A stretch of DNA of 64,000 nt. It comes from Trichoderma breve (Eukaryota; Ascomycota; Sordariomycetes; Hypocreales; Hypocreaceae). The notes under the pieces are model-generated. The model had not been told where the DNA came from. It saw only the letters and a list, made by a program, of their open reading frames with translations, and made no database searches. Within the stretch, counting starts at the first letter, position 1; every line of letters begins with the position of its first letter. The DNA lies in the NCBI RefSeq assembly GCF_028502605.1, contig NC_079233.1, forward strand, positions 2,790,001 to 2,854,000, read 5' to 3'. The translations under genes were made by a program, and so were the position numbers. This document shows positions 40,843-52,455 of the stretch, piece by piece.

Positions 40843-43800
40843 ATGTCTAGCAAGGCGGCGCTCAAAGCCATCGCCGATGCAGTGCGCCAACAAAAGTTTG
40901 ACGATGTCATTGAGAAGGCCCGGGATTTTTTGAAAAAGGAGCCCAACAACTACCAGGGGTACGTTGGCCATTCTACATTCGATGCTGGACCCTCATGTAC
41001 ACAAAAACTGACCCCTCAGTCACATTTTCTTGGCTTTTGCGTTGGATAAGAAGAACCGACTAGATGAAGCTGAAGCTGTCTACCAATCGGCAACTCAGCT
41101 GCGTCCCCAAGATGCACAGGCTTGGCAGGGCCTCATCAAGCTGTATGAGAAACAGGCTGCCAAGAAGCTGCGCGAGTATCAAACAGCAATCGTCCATCTA
41201 GCCCCCATCTTTCACCAGGCGGAGGAATTGTACAAGTGCCAAGAAGCAGTCGATAAATTCGTCGACTTTGCTCGAGTCCATGGAGATCAGCTACAGTATG
41301 CCGATGCCCTGTGGATCAGACTTCCCGAGAGTCCTCTGTACTCAATTCTGGAAGGCTACTTCCCCCATCCCTCCAAAACTTACGAAAGCATCACTCATAT
41401 CATCGAGACATATGAGAAAAAGGCTATCAACACGCTCATCGGAGAGCGACGAACGAGGCTGGGTGCAACTTTGACCGAGGTCACCCTCGAGGTGAAGAGA
41501 GAAATCTACGGCGGAAGCAAACTGGAGCACCTTTACCGGGAACTCATCAACTGGACTACTGATGATGATGTGAGAAGAAGTTATGAAGAGAAACTGATCC
41601 AATACTGTCATGATCGCCTCATTGTGTTGCCAGCAGGACCAGAAAAGACGGAGGAGCAACAGAAGGTTCTTGGACTGGCAAATGACATGGTCATCATCAG
41701 ACACCCCTTCCGACTGGCCTGGGATATTGCCATTAACTGGCAAGACAAGAAAGAAATTCGCGATTACGACGTGGATCTTCTCAGAAACTACTGTAGTTTC
41801 TTTCCGGAAAGCGATCTATACAAGATCATCACTGGATTCCTAACAAGCAGCTTTTCTCCTTTCGCTGCACCTGCGGCAGATGAATCGAAAAAAGCACCTT
41901 CCGCCGAGACCGAAACCTCTGACGATAGTGACGAGGAAGATGGTGGTGCACCAACCTTTGTGGTCCCACTGACTGAAGAAGATCGGTTGATCATGATGAC
42001 TGATGGCATTTCAACTTCTGAATCTGTCTTTGGCTACAGATTAGTCGGACAGTATCTTCTGCGGTCCGGAGAATATGAGAGCACAGTAGAATTGATGCGC
42101 AAGGCCGTTCCTTTTCTTGCCAGACAGAAAACAAAGATCGGCCTGTCGTATGAAAACACAGAAGATGCCTATTCCATCTCGCTTGCGACAGCGCTCATCT
42201 ACTACCAATCTCCGAGACATCACCAGGAAGCCAAGCGCCTATTTGACAAAGTTCTGGAGCACGACAAGACTTCAACTCCAGCCATGATCGGTGTCGGTCT
42301 CATATTCGAAGAGGAGGAAGATTATGAGGAGGCGATTGACTTTCTTACTCGTGCATTGGCTCGAGATGCTTCCAACCTTCGTGTCAAGTCCGAAGCTGCC
42401 TGGGTCAAAGCTCTCAGGGGAGATTGGCAAACAGCGCTAGGTGAACTGCAGGAGTGCTTGGAGCCTCTAGAAGAGCAAGGTGATGCCTCCAAGGAGCTCC
42501 TGGCTGATACTCAGTATCGCATCGGAATGTGCATCTGGAACCTGGACACGGATAGACAATCTCGAAAGCGGAAGAAGGGCGAATGTGCTTATGCCTACTG
42601 GCTCAAGGCTCTAAACAACTCCTTGAACCATGCCCCCACGTATACTAGCCTGGGTATCTTTTACGCAGACTACGCATCAGATAAGAAGCGATCGCGACGA
42701 TGCTTTACAAAGGCCCTGGAGCTATCATCCTCAGAAGTGACGGCGGCCGAACGCCTGGCTCGCTCTTTTGCAGATGATGGAGATTGGGATCGAGTGGAAT
42801 TGGTTGCCCAGCGCATCGTTGACTCTGGCAAGGTTAAGCCCCCACCAGGGTCGAAGCGAAAGGGAATCAGCTGGCCTTTTGCGGCCCTGGGTGTTGCTGA
42901 ATTGAACAAACAAGACTTTCACAAGTCTATCGTGTCGTTCCAAGCAGCCCTCAGAATCACTCCCAACGACTATCACTCTTGGGTTGGGCTCGGCGAAAGC
43001 TATCACAGCTCTGGACGGTACATTGCGGCGACCAAAGCCATCCTCAACGCAAAGAAACTGGAAGAAGATTCTAAAGTGGATGTGTCTGGGGATACTTGGT
43101 TTACCAACTACATGCTCGCCAACATTAAGCGTGAACTAGGCGAGTTTGATGAGGCCATCACACTCTACCAGACAGTTTTGGAGACGCATGCAGAAGAAGA
43201 GGGAGTTGTTCTCGCACTGATGCAAACCATGGTCGACAATGCCGTTACAAGCGTGGACAGGGGCCTGTTTGGAAAGGCGGTCCATCTTGCTATAGATGCC
43301 ATCAACTTTGCGACAAAGCGGAGTGGCAGTGTGTTGGAGACTTTCAATTTTTGGAAGAGTATTGCTGAGGCTTGTTCTATTTTTACGCAGGTCCAGAGCC
43401 GAACTGCGGATTTTCCTATCGACTCTATCAAGCCTCTTCTGGAGTCTCGGCCACAGGAGGCTTTCGATGTCCTTGCCAATGTTGACAAGGTTGGCACCGA
43501 TGTCGTTTACCAAAAAGCCACAACAGACGAGCATTTTGGCATTGAGATTGCGACATGTCTACACGCAACAATCCTGAGTTACAAGCAGGCCATCTACGTA
43601 TCTGCCAATGATATTCACGCACAAGCTGTTGCATACTATAACCTGGGATGGGCTGAATACCGCGCTCATACCTGCCTGCCATCACAGCTGCGGAAAAAGC
43701 CGAATCGATATATCAGAGCTGCTGTCAGGGCATTCAAACGATCCATTGAACTGGAAGCCAACAATGCGGATTTCTGGAATGCGTTGGGAGTAGTGACTAG

Positions 43801-45169
43801 CGACATCAATCCTTCCATAGCCCAGCATGCATATGTTCGAAGCTTGCACTTGAATGAGCGTAGCCCAGTGGCGTGGACGAATCTGGGGACTTTGGCACTG
43901 CTTGCAGGAGACTTTAAGCTTGCCAATGAGAACTTCACGAGGGCTCAGTCAAACGACCCGGATTATGCGCACGCATGGCTCGGCCAAGGCTTTGTGGCGC
44001 TGCTGTTTGGTGAAGCAAAGGAGGCCAGGGGTCTCTTTACGCACGCAATGGAAATCTCAGAATCGTCATCGCTGCCTGCACGCCGTCACTATTCGTCTTC
44101 GCTTTTCGATCACATCTTGACGGCTCCGCTTAACTTGAACGTAGCATCGCTCATTCAGCCCCTGTTTGCTGTTAACCAAGTGCAGAGCCTACGCCCTGAT
44201 GATTTGGCGTTTGTCCATCTCAAAACTCTCCTGCAAGAGCGCACGGGCGAAAGCCCTCGTGCCGTCGAGACTCTCGAGAAGATATGCGAAAAGCTGGAAG
44301 CCGATTACGAAAGGACCGAGTCCGCTGATGACCTTGCGCGGTTCACTCTGGCACGAACAGATTTGGCGCGAGCATACCTCGCTTCTGGATCCTACGAGCA
44401 AGCCGTCGAGTGCGGAGAAATGGCATTAGGCTTGAGCGGCGAGGAGGGCGAGAATGAGTTGACGAGCGAGCAGCGCAAAAAGGCTCGATTGTCCGCACAC
44501 TTGACTGTGGGACTTGCGCAGTATTACCTGAAGACGTACGATGAGGCAGAGAAATGCTTCGAGTCGGCGTTGGAAGAATCCGACAACAATCCTGATGCGA
44601 CGTGCTTGCTCGCCCAAGTTCTATGGGCCCAAGGCACGGAGAGCGCAAGAGAAAAGGCTCGCGGTGCCCTGTTTGAGGTTATTGAAAAGCATCCCGACCA
44701 TGTACAAAGCGTGTTACTCCTAGGAGTCATTGCCCTTCTCGACCAAGACGAGGCAAGCTTAGAAGCCGTAGTAGAAGAGCTCCAAGGCCTCCGAACAAAC
44801 GACAAGGTTACAGCGGCAGAACAATCTCGCATCGGCCAAGTCTTGCGAGCAGTTGCCTCTCTCGGAGACGGAAAGACGGAGCAGGACATGATCTCACAGG
44901 TCCAGACAGACATCATGCTGTATCCCAATCTCCCGCATGGCTGGTCATCGCTTGCTGAGACGACGGCCGAAGACGGCGACTACGCGGCTGAGATGTCGCT
45001 CAAGGTTGCGGCAAGGGGCATTCCGCCGCGAGGAACACTGGAGGCGCAGGACTTGGCTAAGGCGTATGCTGGGACGGGCAGAGTTGCAGATGCGCAGAGA
45101 GCAGCGTTTTTGGCGCCGTGGGAGGGATCTGGGTGGAATGCTCTTGAGATTAGTGTTGAGGGCATATGA
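40843..45169 (+). CDS. SKI3: Superkiller complex protein 3, TPR scaffold
   Basis: Two exons, 40843-40958 and 41020-45169, with a 61-nt intron, encode 1421 residues, close to yeast Ski3 (about 1430). The splice joins PNNYQG to HIFLAFALDKKN inside the first TPR. Tetratricopeptide repeats run through most of the protein; clear ones include TRALARDASNLRVKSEAAW, LGIFYADYASDKKRSRRCF, VAYYNLGWAEYRA and CLLAQVLWAQG. An acidic loop lies near residues 320-345 (DDSDEEDGG). Ski3 scaffolds the Ski2-Ski3-Ski8 helicase complex that feeds mRNA into the cytoplasmic exosome for 3'-5' decay. It is convergent with RMI1. The length, early intron and TPR spread make this a confident call. Confidence 0.92.
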
Positions 45170-45374
45170 TGAGAGGATATATATCATGATTTTGTGTATG
45201 TGAAAATGACAAAAAAGGGATGGTTATTCACGATGACGAAGGAGGGAGTTAACGACGGTTATACGAAATGACTTACCGTCCATAACGGAAGAATATGCAG
45301 TATATAGAAATATATAGGGGGTATCACAAAAAGCAATTCAAATCTCTCAGATCCAAATATCAACATCCACGTCC

Positions 45375-46115
45375 TCACTGCGGCCGGTCCGCTCCCACAC
45401 TCTCCCTCAGCCTCGCCAGCCTTCCCTCCATCCACGACTCGTGCCAGGCCTCAATCTTGCCTCCCAGCAGCGTGCACGTCTCCGGCGTCAGCAACACCGT
45501 CCCTCTCGCCACAACCGCGCCGGCCCTGAGCAGAATCTTCTCACCGATGTGCGTCTTGCCTATTCCGATCCCGCTTATGCGCTTCAATTCCACTGCAAAG
45601 ACCTTCTTGCCGCGTCCATCCTGCAATACCAATCTATGCACGGCATTCGCTCCCCCCGAAGCCGCCGCACCAGCACCAGCACGAGAAGCCTGCGTCTGTC
45701 CCGTAGAAGAAGAGGACACATCAGCCTCGTTATTCTCTTCATCAGTTACCCGAATGACTTGTCGTCCGCGTGTCCTTTCACCTCGCTCAATGGCCTCTAG
45801 CTCTTCAACCTGTTCCCAACGACTCAAACTCAGATTCTCAATATCGAGCACCTGAACGTGCGTGTTCTGCGAAATTGTAGATTCCTGAACGGTAGCTGAA
45901 TCGATATTTGGCGGAAACACGGGCATTGAAGGATCGACAACGGTGCCGGATGTGTTTGTCAGGTCGGAGGCGAGGAGGCGAGCTTTTGCTGTTGCGAGGA
46001 GAGACGGGATGGGCGGCGGGGGAGAGCGAGATGTGAGCGTCGTGAGGAGGGTTTGTGATGGTGGGGGGAGGGATTGGGCGAGGATGGCTCTTCGGAGCTG
46101 GGGGATGAGGTCCAT
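45375..46115 (-). CDS. RMI1: RecQ-mediated genome instability protein 1
   Basis: 246-residue intronless protein. The N-terminal helical part (about 1-55, MDLIPQLRRAILAQSL) precedes an OB-fold half: the conserved segment HRLVLQDGRGKKVFAVEL, then KRISGIGIGKTHIGEKILL, then VLLTPETCTLLGGKIEAW. This is the RMI1 N-terminal OB fold. A Ser/Gly/Ala-rich loop interrupts it near residues 130-160. Rmi1 binds Top3 and the RecQ helicase (Sgs1/BLM) in the complex that dissolves double Holliday junctions. The yeast protein is of similar size (about 240), so the gene looks complete. It shares a 311-bp divergent promoter with VPS51. Confidence 0.9.
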   Translation of the reverse strand: MDLIPQLRRAILAQSLPPPSQTLLTTLTSRSPPPPIPSLLATAKARLLASDLTNTSGTVVDPSMPVFPPNIDSATVQESTISQNTHVQVLDIENLSLSRWEQVEELEAIERGERTRGRQVIRVTDEENNEADVSSSSTGQTQASRAGAGAAASGGANAVHRLVLQDGRGKKVFAVELKRISGIGIGKTHIGEKILLRAGAVVARGTVLLTPETCTLLGGKIEAWHESWMEGRLARLRESVGADRPQ

Positions 46116-46426
46116 TGTTGTATATATTTTGGAGAGGGTTGGCGGTTGGTGGCTGTGAGTGTGTGAAGCGGGAGGTTGAAGCTATCAAGACTTTAATGTT
46201 TGGATATCAGTCTTAGAGCTCAGCTTTTTTGCCCAGCTAAATGACGTACCTGGAGGTTGATAGCGACGATAAGGTTTAGGGGACCAGGGGCGCTATATTT
46301 TAGTGCATCAGCTCCCAGCTTACAAGGCTGTGCTGCTACTGTCTTGTCACCCTGACAAAACATCCAGCCTCATCTCATCTCTCTCAACCTCCAACCTCAC
46401 CATTTCCCTGCTTCGAATTCCCAACA
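46116..46426. other. Bidirectional promoter RMI1/VPS51
   Basis: 311 bp between the start codons of two divergent genes. No further feature is recognised. Confidence 0.6.
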
Positions 46427-47418
46427 ATGTCCACCATCGCCTCCTCCCGCAATCCTCCCGCTCCGCTCCGCCGCACTCCCTCCGGCACCCCCACCTCTTC
46501 CACCCGGCCCTCCTCCGATGTCTCCCGTTCCGCAGTCACGTCCCCCGTCCTGTCCGCATCTCAGCCGGCAACGGGCTCCAAGCGATCTAACAACCGTGCC
46601 GCTCTGCGCGAATACTACAATCTCCGGGCTGCTGCTGCTTCAGCCTCGTCGCCTTCAACGCCTCGAATCATTGAGGTCCCTGATTCGGAGGTTCCTGCTA
46701 GCGAGATCGACGCGCCCGACTTTAATCTCGACGAGTTCCTACAAAAGACTGTGGCCGAGAGCACATTACAGGAGCTGTTGAAGCTGTACACAAGAGTGTT
46801 GGGCGAAGTCAGGGCTTTGGACGCAGAGAAGAAGGCTCTTGTGTACGACAACTACAGCAAACTCATCACAGCAACGGAGACGATTCGAAAAGTATGTACC
46901 ATCAAGACCCGGCGTGTACTTCGGGTTATAAAATAGGGATTTACAGCAGCTAACCAATTCAGATGCGAGCTAATATGGATCCCCTGAATCCCATGGCCAC
47001 AACACTCGATCCAGCCATTGCCCACATCTACAGTCAGGCTTCTGCCATACAAGAATCAATACGAAAATCGGTACCGCCGCCAGACTCAGACGAAGGCAAA
47101 GCACGGGAAACCCAGCAACGCCGCCACCGCACGAGGCAGCTGGCCATTGAGGTTCTGGCGACTCCAGAGAGGCTACAGGCCCTTGTAAAGGAAGGCAGGT
47201 TCGAAGAGGCCAGGAGACAGTGGGATATGCCGAGGAAACTGCTGGAAGCTTGGAAACAGAAGGGATTGGGCGGGGACGACGTGCAGACATGCATTGACGA
47301 AGGCGATGCGGTCATTGCCGTGACACGAAACAGATCGCCGGCACCCGATGAGATGGTGTCAAGAGGTGGGCCGTACGGCCCATTGCATTCCAACACACCG
47401 CCTGCTCTGAAGCAATGA
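46427..47418 (+). CDS. VPS51: GARP/EARP tethering complex subunit VPS51
   Basis: Two exons, 46427-46891 and 46963-47418, with a 71-nt intron, encode 306 residues. A Ser/Pro/Thr-rich N terminus (1-60) is followed by NNRAALREYYNLRAA and the Vps51/Vps67 signature: DAPDFNLDEFLQKT, STLQELLKLYTRVLGEVRAL, VYDNYSKLI, and across the splice ETIRKMRANMDPL. The rest is helical and ends in a disordered tail. Vps51 is the small subunit that links the GARP complex (with Vps52-54) to SNAREs at the trans-Golgi for endosome retrieval. The size fits fungal members. It is tail-to-tail with NIF3, with only 62 bp between stop codons. Confidence 0.92.
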
Positions 47419-47480
47419 TCGCAAGGCCTTTGTTTATATGCAACGAGTCCAATCTACCTGACGCCGTATATTATGCCCCC

Positions 47481-48804
47481 TCAGGCCTCCTGCAAGGTAC
47501 TCACATCCAGTATCTTGAATGGATCCGCGTCATATTCGCTCATTATCACCTCCGCTTTGGGCTCGGCCTCCTTGAGCAGCTTTTCCAAGCTGGGCTTCAA
47601 TACCTCTCGGAGGTAGCCTCTTTCTGAGTTGCTGTGGAATACTTGGATGAGAGTTCTACCTTGCTGGATGGCTGCTAGAGCAGAGTGATGACTCGTTTCG
47701 CCCATGACGAGTAGGTCGACGTCGGCCGACTTGAGAACATCGTATCCGCTGCCTGCGCAAACACCAAAGCTGCGCACCTTGGCAGTCTTGATGTCGGAGC
47801 CAACAGGAGAGGCAATCATGATGTGCTTGAGGCCTCCAAGCTTGAGAGCCAGTCGCTTGATAATCTCCGCCAGGGACACAGGAGCGCCTTCTTCGAAGTG
47901 CCCTATCCTGCCATATCCAGCTGGAGAATGCGATTCGGGGGCCGTGGCGCAAGGAATGGCAACAGACGGGGTGTGTTTATGGGGTCCAGCAACGATGTCG
48001 GCGAGCCAAGTGTTGAGGCCCTTGGGAGCAGCATCCACGGCCGTGTGAGGGCAGTAGACGGCAACGCCAGCCTTGGCCAGCTGCAGGAGTGTAGCTTGTT
48101 GGGGATCGCTATTCGTAACGGACTTGAAGCCGGAAAAGATGAAGGGATCTGGATAAGAGACACCAGGGCCAAATTAGTAGCTACACAACGAATGAATTGA
48201 GACAGGGCAGTAATAGCATACGGTAGCTAACAATGACACTGACGCCCTGGCCAATGGCATCCACTGCGACTTGAAAGGTGAGGTCGTTTGTCACCATGAC
48301 TGTCGGCTCGAGCTTCTTGGCATCGCTTTCGGAGTTGCCAACCAGAAGTCCGACATTGTCCCATTTCCGATCGGCGAGCTCTTCGGGGTATCTGTAACGA
48401 ATCAATCACCAACTGTCAGTCATAACAGCAGCACCTTTGATTACACGTCTTAAGGCAAGACATGTGAAAAAGAAACAAGATGACGACAAGACAACGTACA
48501 GCGTCCTCATGGAGTTGACGACGAGCTGCGTAAACTTGGACGGCTCGACCTGCCACGCACCCCAAGCGCCCACACCATCTGCGTATTCCGCCATTGCGCT
48601 GCTATCAGGCCGTCTGTTCGAACTAGAAGTAGATATCGTACGCCGGGGCAAAGATCGAGCCGCAAAGAACCCAAGACGAGAAAGACCCGAAACTGAAGGA
48701 CGAGAAAAAGACGTTGATCGGAGTGCCGACGACGAAAGACCTCTATCAAGACGTCTGACCAATAGCATTGAAGTCAATATTCTGATGCTCAGAACTCGCA
48801 GCAA
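47481..48804 (-). CDS. NIF3: NIF3-family protein (NGG1-interacting factor 3 like)
   Basis: Three exons, 48804-48500, 48391-48222 and 48148-47481, encode 380 residues; introns are 108 and 73 nt. After the splices the protein reads NSMRTLYPEELADRKWDNVG and IVSYHPFIFSGFKSVT, both hallmarks of NIF3, followed by CPHTAVDAAPKGLNTWLAD, SFGVCAGSGYDVL, LLVMGETSHHSALAA and a C-terminal HSNSERGYL. The His and Glu residues are those of the NIF3 dinuclear metal site. The first 70 residues are Arg/Ser-rich (MLRVLSIRILTSMLLVRRLD), like a mitochondrial presequence; an internal in-frame ATG at 48594 (MAEYADGVG) would give the usual cytosolic form. The biochemical role of the family is still unclear. It diverges from the BolA gene. 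Confidence 0.9.
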
Positions 48805-49114
48805 AGAAAAGAAGATGATGAAAGATGCAGAGTCTAGATTCCAAGCATGTAAATAGTAGATCTCCAGGGACTCTTATCGATGGCTATGCAGCCCCCGCCA
48901 ATGAAGAACGCCGGAAGCTCAGCTAAGCTTCTTTTCTTTCTGCCCAATGAGCTCATACCGTACTAAATCTACGTGCGATACTGTTGAAACCACACTGTAC
49001 ACATGCCACCACCCCCACGATCTATCTAATCAATCAGATCGCCCTCTTTCTTCTTCTCCCTCTGCATTTTGTCGCAATCCCTCCTCTCTACATACCAGAT
49101 CTGTTCCCTCTACA
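48805..49114. other. Bidirectional promoter NIF3/BolA
   Basis: 310 bp between divergent start codons. Nothing else is recognised. Confidence 0.6.
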
Positions 49115-49499
49115 ATGGCCTCAATAACAGAAGCCTCCCTCCGCGAGGCCATCACCCAGCGCCTCGGCGCAATCCACGTCGAAGTCACCGACATGTCCGG
49201 TAACCAATCCCTCCACCCATATTACAAATCTCCCCTCCATGGTCTAGTAAAGCTCACAATAGATGTTAGGTGGTTGCGGGCAAGCATTTACCTCTCTGAT
49301 CGTCTCCCCTCAGTTCCAGGACCTCAAGTCCCTTAAGCGGCACCGCCTCGTCAACACAGCGCTCAAGGACGAAATCGCCGCCATCCACGCTTGGACGGCG
49401 AAGTGCCAGACGCCGCAGGAGTGGGAGAAGGAGAAGGATACTGCTGCGCCGTCGCTGGATGGTACGGTGGGGGGACACGTTGAGGGGACGTCACAGTGA
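49115..49499 (+). CDS. BolA-family protein (Bol2/Fra2-like)
   Basis: Two exons, 49115-49199 and 49270-49499, with a 70-nt intron, encode 104 residues. The splice creates DMSGGCGQAFTSLIVSPQF, the BolA core, which leads into LKSLKRHRLVNTALKDEI with the invariant RHR, then IHAWTAKCQTPQEW. There is no mitochondrial presequence, so it is most like the cytosolic-nuclear Bol2/Fra2, which partners monothiol glutaredoxins in iron sensing and Fe-S trafficking. The tail after residue 85 is disordered and variable. The domain call is firm; the paralogue assignment is inferred from the short N terminus. Confidence 0.9.
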
Positions 49500-49975
49500 A
49501 AGAGTGAAGAGGGGAATAATATCAGTTCAATATACCAAGGGGAATATCGAGGATGTCGCGGGAATCGACCTGGCTGTGGAAACGAAGATGTGCGCCGAGA
49601 TATACATCATCGAGCAAGACGACGCCAAGGGAAGATGACCCTGCCCAGGTAAATAAAACAAATATTCATGGGCAATCCACCGGGCTGGTCAAAAAAACTT
49701 GTTTGGATAACATCAGCGTGGAAATATAGCCCTGTCGCATCAAGCAAGTTTACCTCAAAACGACCATACGGAGGGCAGATGATCTAAAAAATATCTTCAT
49801 AACTTGTATATATATCAGAGATATCAAATATGCATCACTTATTAACTATATTTCCCAACATAGGCCACCCCCCTTGCATCCCCCATCTCGGCATCCTCCG
49901 TAAAATGCCTTTTCCCAAGCTCTTCTTCTACCATTTTAGCCCGCTCGCATCCTGCCTATCAAAGTCATTGCGCAT
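49500..49975. other. Convergent 3' region BolA/AP-1 beta
   Basis: 476 bp between two 3' ends. It is AT-rich near 49.8 kb and holds no gene. Confidence 0.5.
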
Positions 49976-52455
49976 CTACAACAAACCCAAAAGATCATCG
50001 CTATCCTTCTTAGGCTCAGAACCACCTCCGTGCAGCTGCATTCCTGCAGGTAGTGGCTGGCTGCCATTCGCCGCTCCAAAGTTGAGCCCCTCGAAACCAT
50101 TCATTAAATCATTCATGCCACCAGCTGGCGCAGCGGCAGGAGCACCGCTGGCCGATGGGGCATCAAACATGCTCATCATGTCGGCCATACCACCTGTGGC
50201 TGGGCTTGCCATTCGGTCAGGGGTTCCCGCTGCGCTTGACTGCTCCTGAGAGGCCGGTGCTGCGCCGTCAAAGTCGATGTCGAGCAGGTTTTCAATGTTG
50301 CTTTGCGAGACCGAGGAAGAGCCATTGGCGGCAGCCGCGGCCACAGAGGCAGCGATGGGATTCTCCGCGGCGTTCTGGCGCTGTTCTTGAATGGCGGCTC
50401 GCTGGATCTCGTCGGCGCCGAATCGGCCCTTGCCAACAAAGGCTTCCGGAGGCTTGTGGTATACCGATGCAAGAGTCGACAGTTCGGACAAGAGTTGCTC
50501 CAGTAGCGTGGCTGGCAGGCTTGTCATTGTTGTTGAAATGGTTGGCTTATGTGACAAAACAATGTTCTTGAGGGTTGAATATCAGTACATGCGCGCTTCT
50601 TCAATAACAGGCAAGCGGAAATAGATTCTTACCTTGGCCACCTCCAAGTCTCCTGATAGCAATCGCCAGTAGACGTATGCTCTGTCACGAATATCGGGGT
50701 TGTCGCTGTTGGTGGTTGCCTCCTGCAATACCTTTTGTACAAGACTCTGCGCTCCGCTGGGCTTCTTCAAGAACAGCTTGACAACGGCTGTCAGAATCTG
50801 TAGTTGAGTCTATAGGGGATGTTAGTCTAAAGATCCAAAACGTAAGCGGCTGTCGAAGCGTACCTGAGTAAACTCTTCTGAAAAGGTGTCCACAAAGCCC
50901 TCGAGAATCTCCTCGGCATTGCTAATCTTTTCAGCGTATTCTCCCACGATCCAGATGAGTGATCCACGAGCATTGGCCTCGTCAAGTTCATCGATGTAGT
51001 TGCACAGTGAAGGAATCACTCCCTCGTAACCGGGGTACTTTCGCAGAATGTCCTTGATAACGACGACAACTTCCTGCACCACGTAGTTGACCTTTGTGGC
51101 GAGAAGGTCTTCCAGCGCCTGGACACACTTGGCACTGGCGTCCTCAATCTTGATGGCCACCTGTCCAATGGCCTTGATGGCTCGGCGAACAAAATCCATG
51201 TCCACTTCCAATGCGTACTCCTTCAGCTCGGAAAGCAGCTGCTCGTAGTTCTTCTCGTTTGCTATCCTGACCATGATTTCCAGCTTCTGCATCTTGACGT
51301 ATGGCGGATCGTTGTATTTGCAGAAGAAGACTCGCAGTTCCTTGCTGAGGATGTCGGGCTTGGCTTGAAGGAGCAGATCGATGTTTCTAAGGGCAACATA
51401 TTGGACCTCAGGCTGAGACGCAACCAACGTGACTGTTGTGTTTGTGTTAGTAACGCAGCAACCCACTTGACATCTACCGAACTTGTCTTGGCGACTCAGC
51501 GGCAACAAAACTTACCCAAAGGAGGCGCCATCTTCTTAAGGTATGACCGCACGAGTTCCGGGTTGATGGACTTCATATGGATGAAGACCACCTTGACAGC
51601 GGCCAAGACCACGCTAGGGTTGACGTGCTGGAACTGTGGAATGACCCTCTCGCAAATGTGCTCCGACTCCTTGACATCGAGGGCAACATAATCCGCAAGC
51701 ACGGTCAAGATGGTGATTCTACCCCATTCGGTGCATTCGTTCATGGCCATGAGCAGCTTCTTCAGCACGGCGGGAGTGACCAGCAACGCCCTCGTCTCGG
51801 GGGCCGTCTCGCTGATTTCCGCCAGCGCCTGGACCGAGTTTGCGACCACCATGGGATTCGGGTCACCAATCATCTCCTGGAGCGTCTCGATGAAGCCGTT
51901 CTCGATGCACATTGCCGGGTTCAGGTCGAAAAGCTTGGCCACGCAGATGGCGGCCGTCTTGCGCACGTAGGGCGACTCGTCTCGCAGCGTTTTCCTCAGC
52001 GGCTCCTCCATGTAGTCGACCATCTTGTCCACTCTGATGCACCCCATTGTGCGGATGGCCAGCGCTCGTACCAGCGGGTTCGGGTCTTCCGAGTCTTGCA
52101 CAAACGTGTTGACGGCGAGAATGCAGAGGTCTGGATGTGTCTTTGCGTAGTTCCTAGGGGGTCACACGCCCTCGTTAGCATTGCCATGCCGGGATCTGCT
52201 TCCAGCAAATATCACTGCGACGTACATGAGATAGAGATAGACCAGCTTCTTCTGGTCCAGGTCGGCCGTCGCAATGTTCTTCAAGACGTCGGGGAACAAG
52301 GCGGACACATCCTTGCCCAGCGTCATGGCCATGATGGTCTTCTGGATGGACTCCTTCCGCTCGTAAGCATATTGCGAGACCAGCCCAGCTCGCAGCTCAA
52401 ACGTCTCTCCCTTCCGAGGCGCGGCAAAGGCGCCCCGGATGCGATTCACCGCCAT
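49976..52455 (-). CDS. APL2: AP-1 clathrin adaptor large subunit beta
   Basis: Five exons, 52455-52226, 52153-51516, 51432-50864, 50809-50633 and 50566-49976, encode 734 residues; introns are 54-83 nt. The adaptin trunk starts [18 protein letters not shown], then [40 protein letters not shown] across the first splice, and [20 protein letters not shown]. Later HEAT repeats run to about residue 570. The hinge carries a clathrin box (LLDIDFD) and a second acidic dileucine-like motif (DDLLGLL) at the extreme C terminus. The appendage (ear) domain of animal beta adaptins is absent, as in yeast Apl2 (about 726 residues). It works in clathrin-coated vesicle formation at the trans-Golgi and endosomes. 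The beta1 rather than beta2 call follows from sequence closeness and could be confirmed by phylogeny. Confidence 0.92.
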
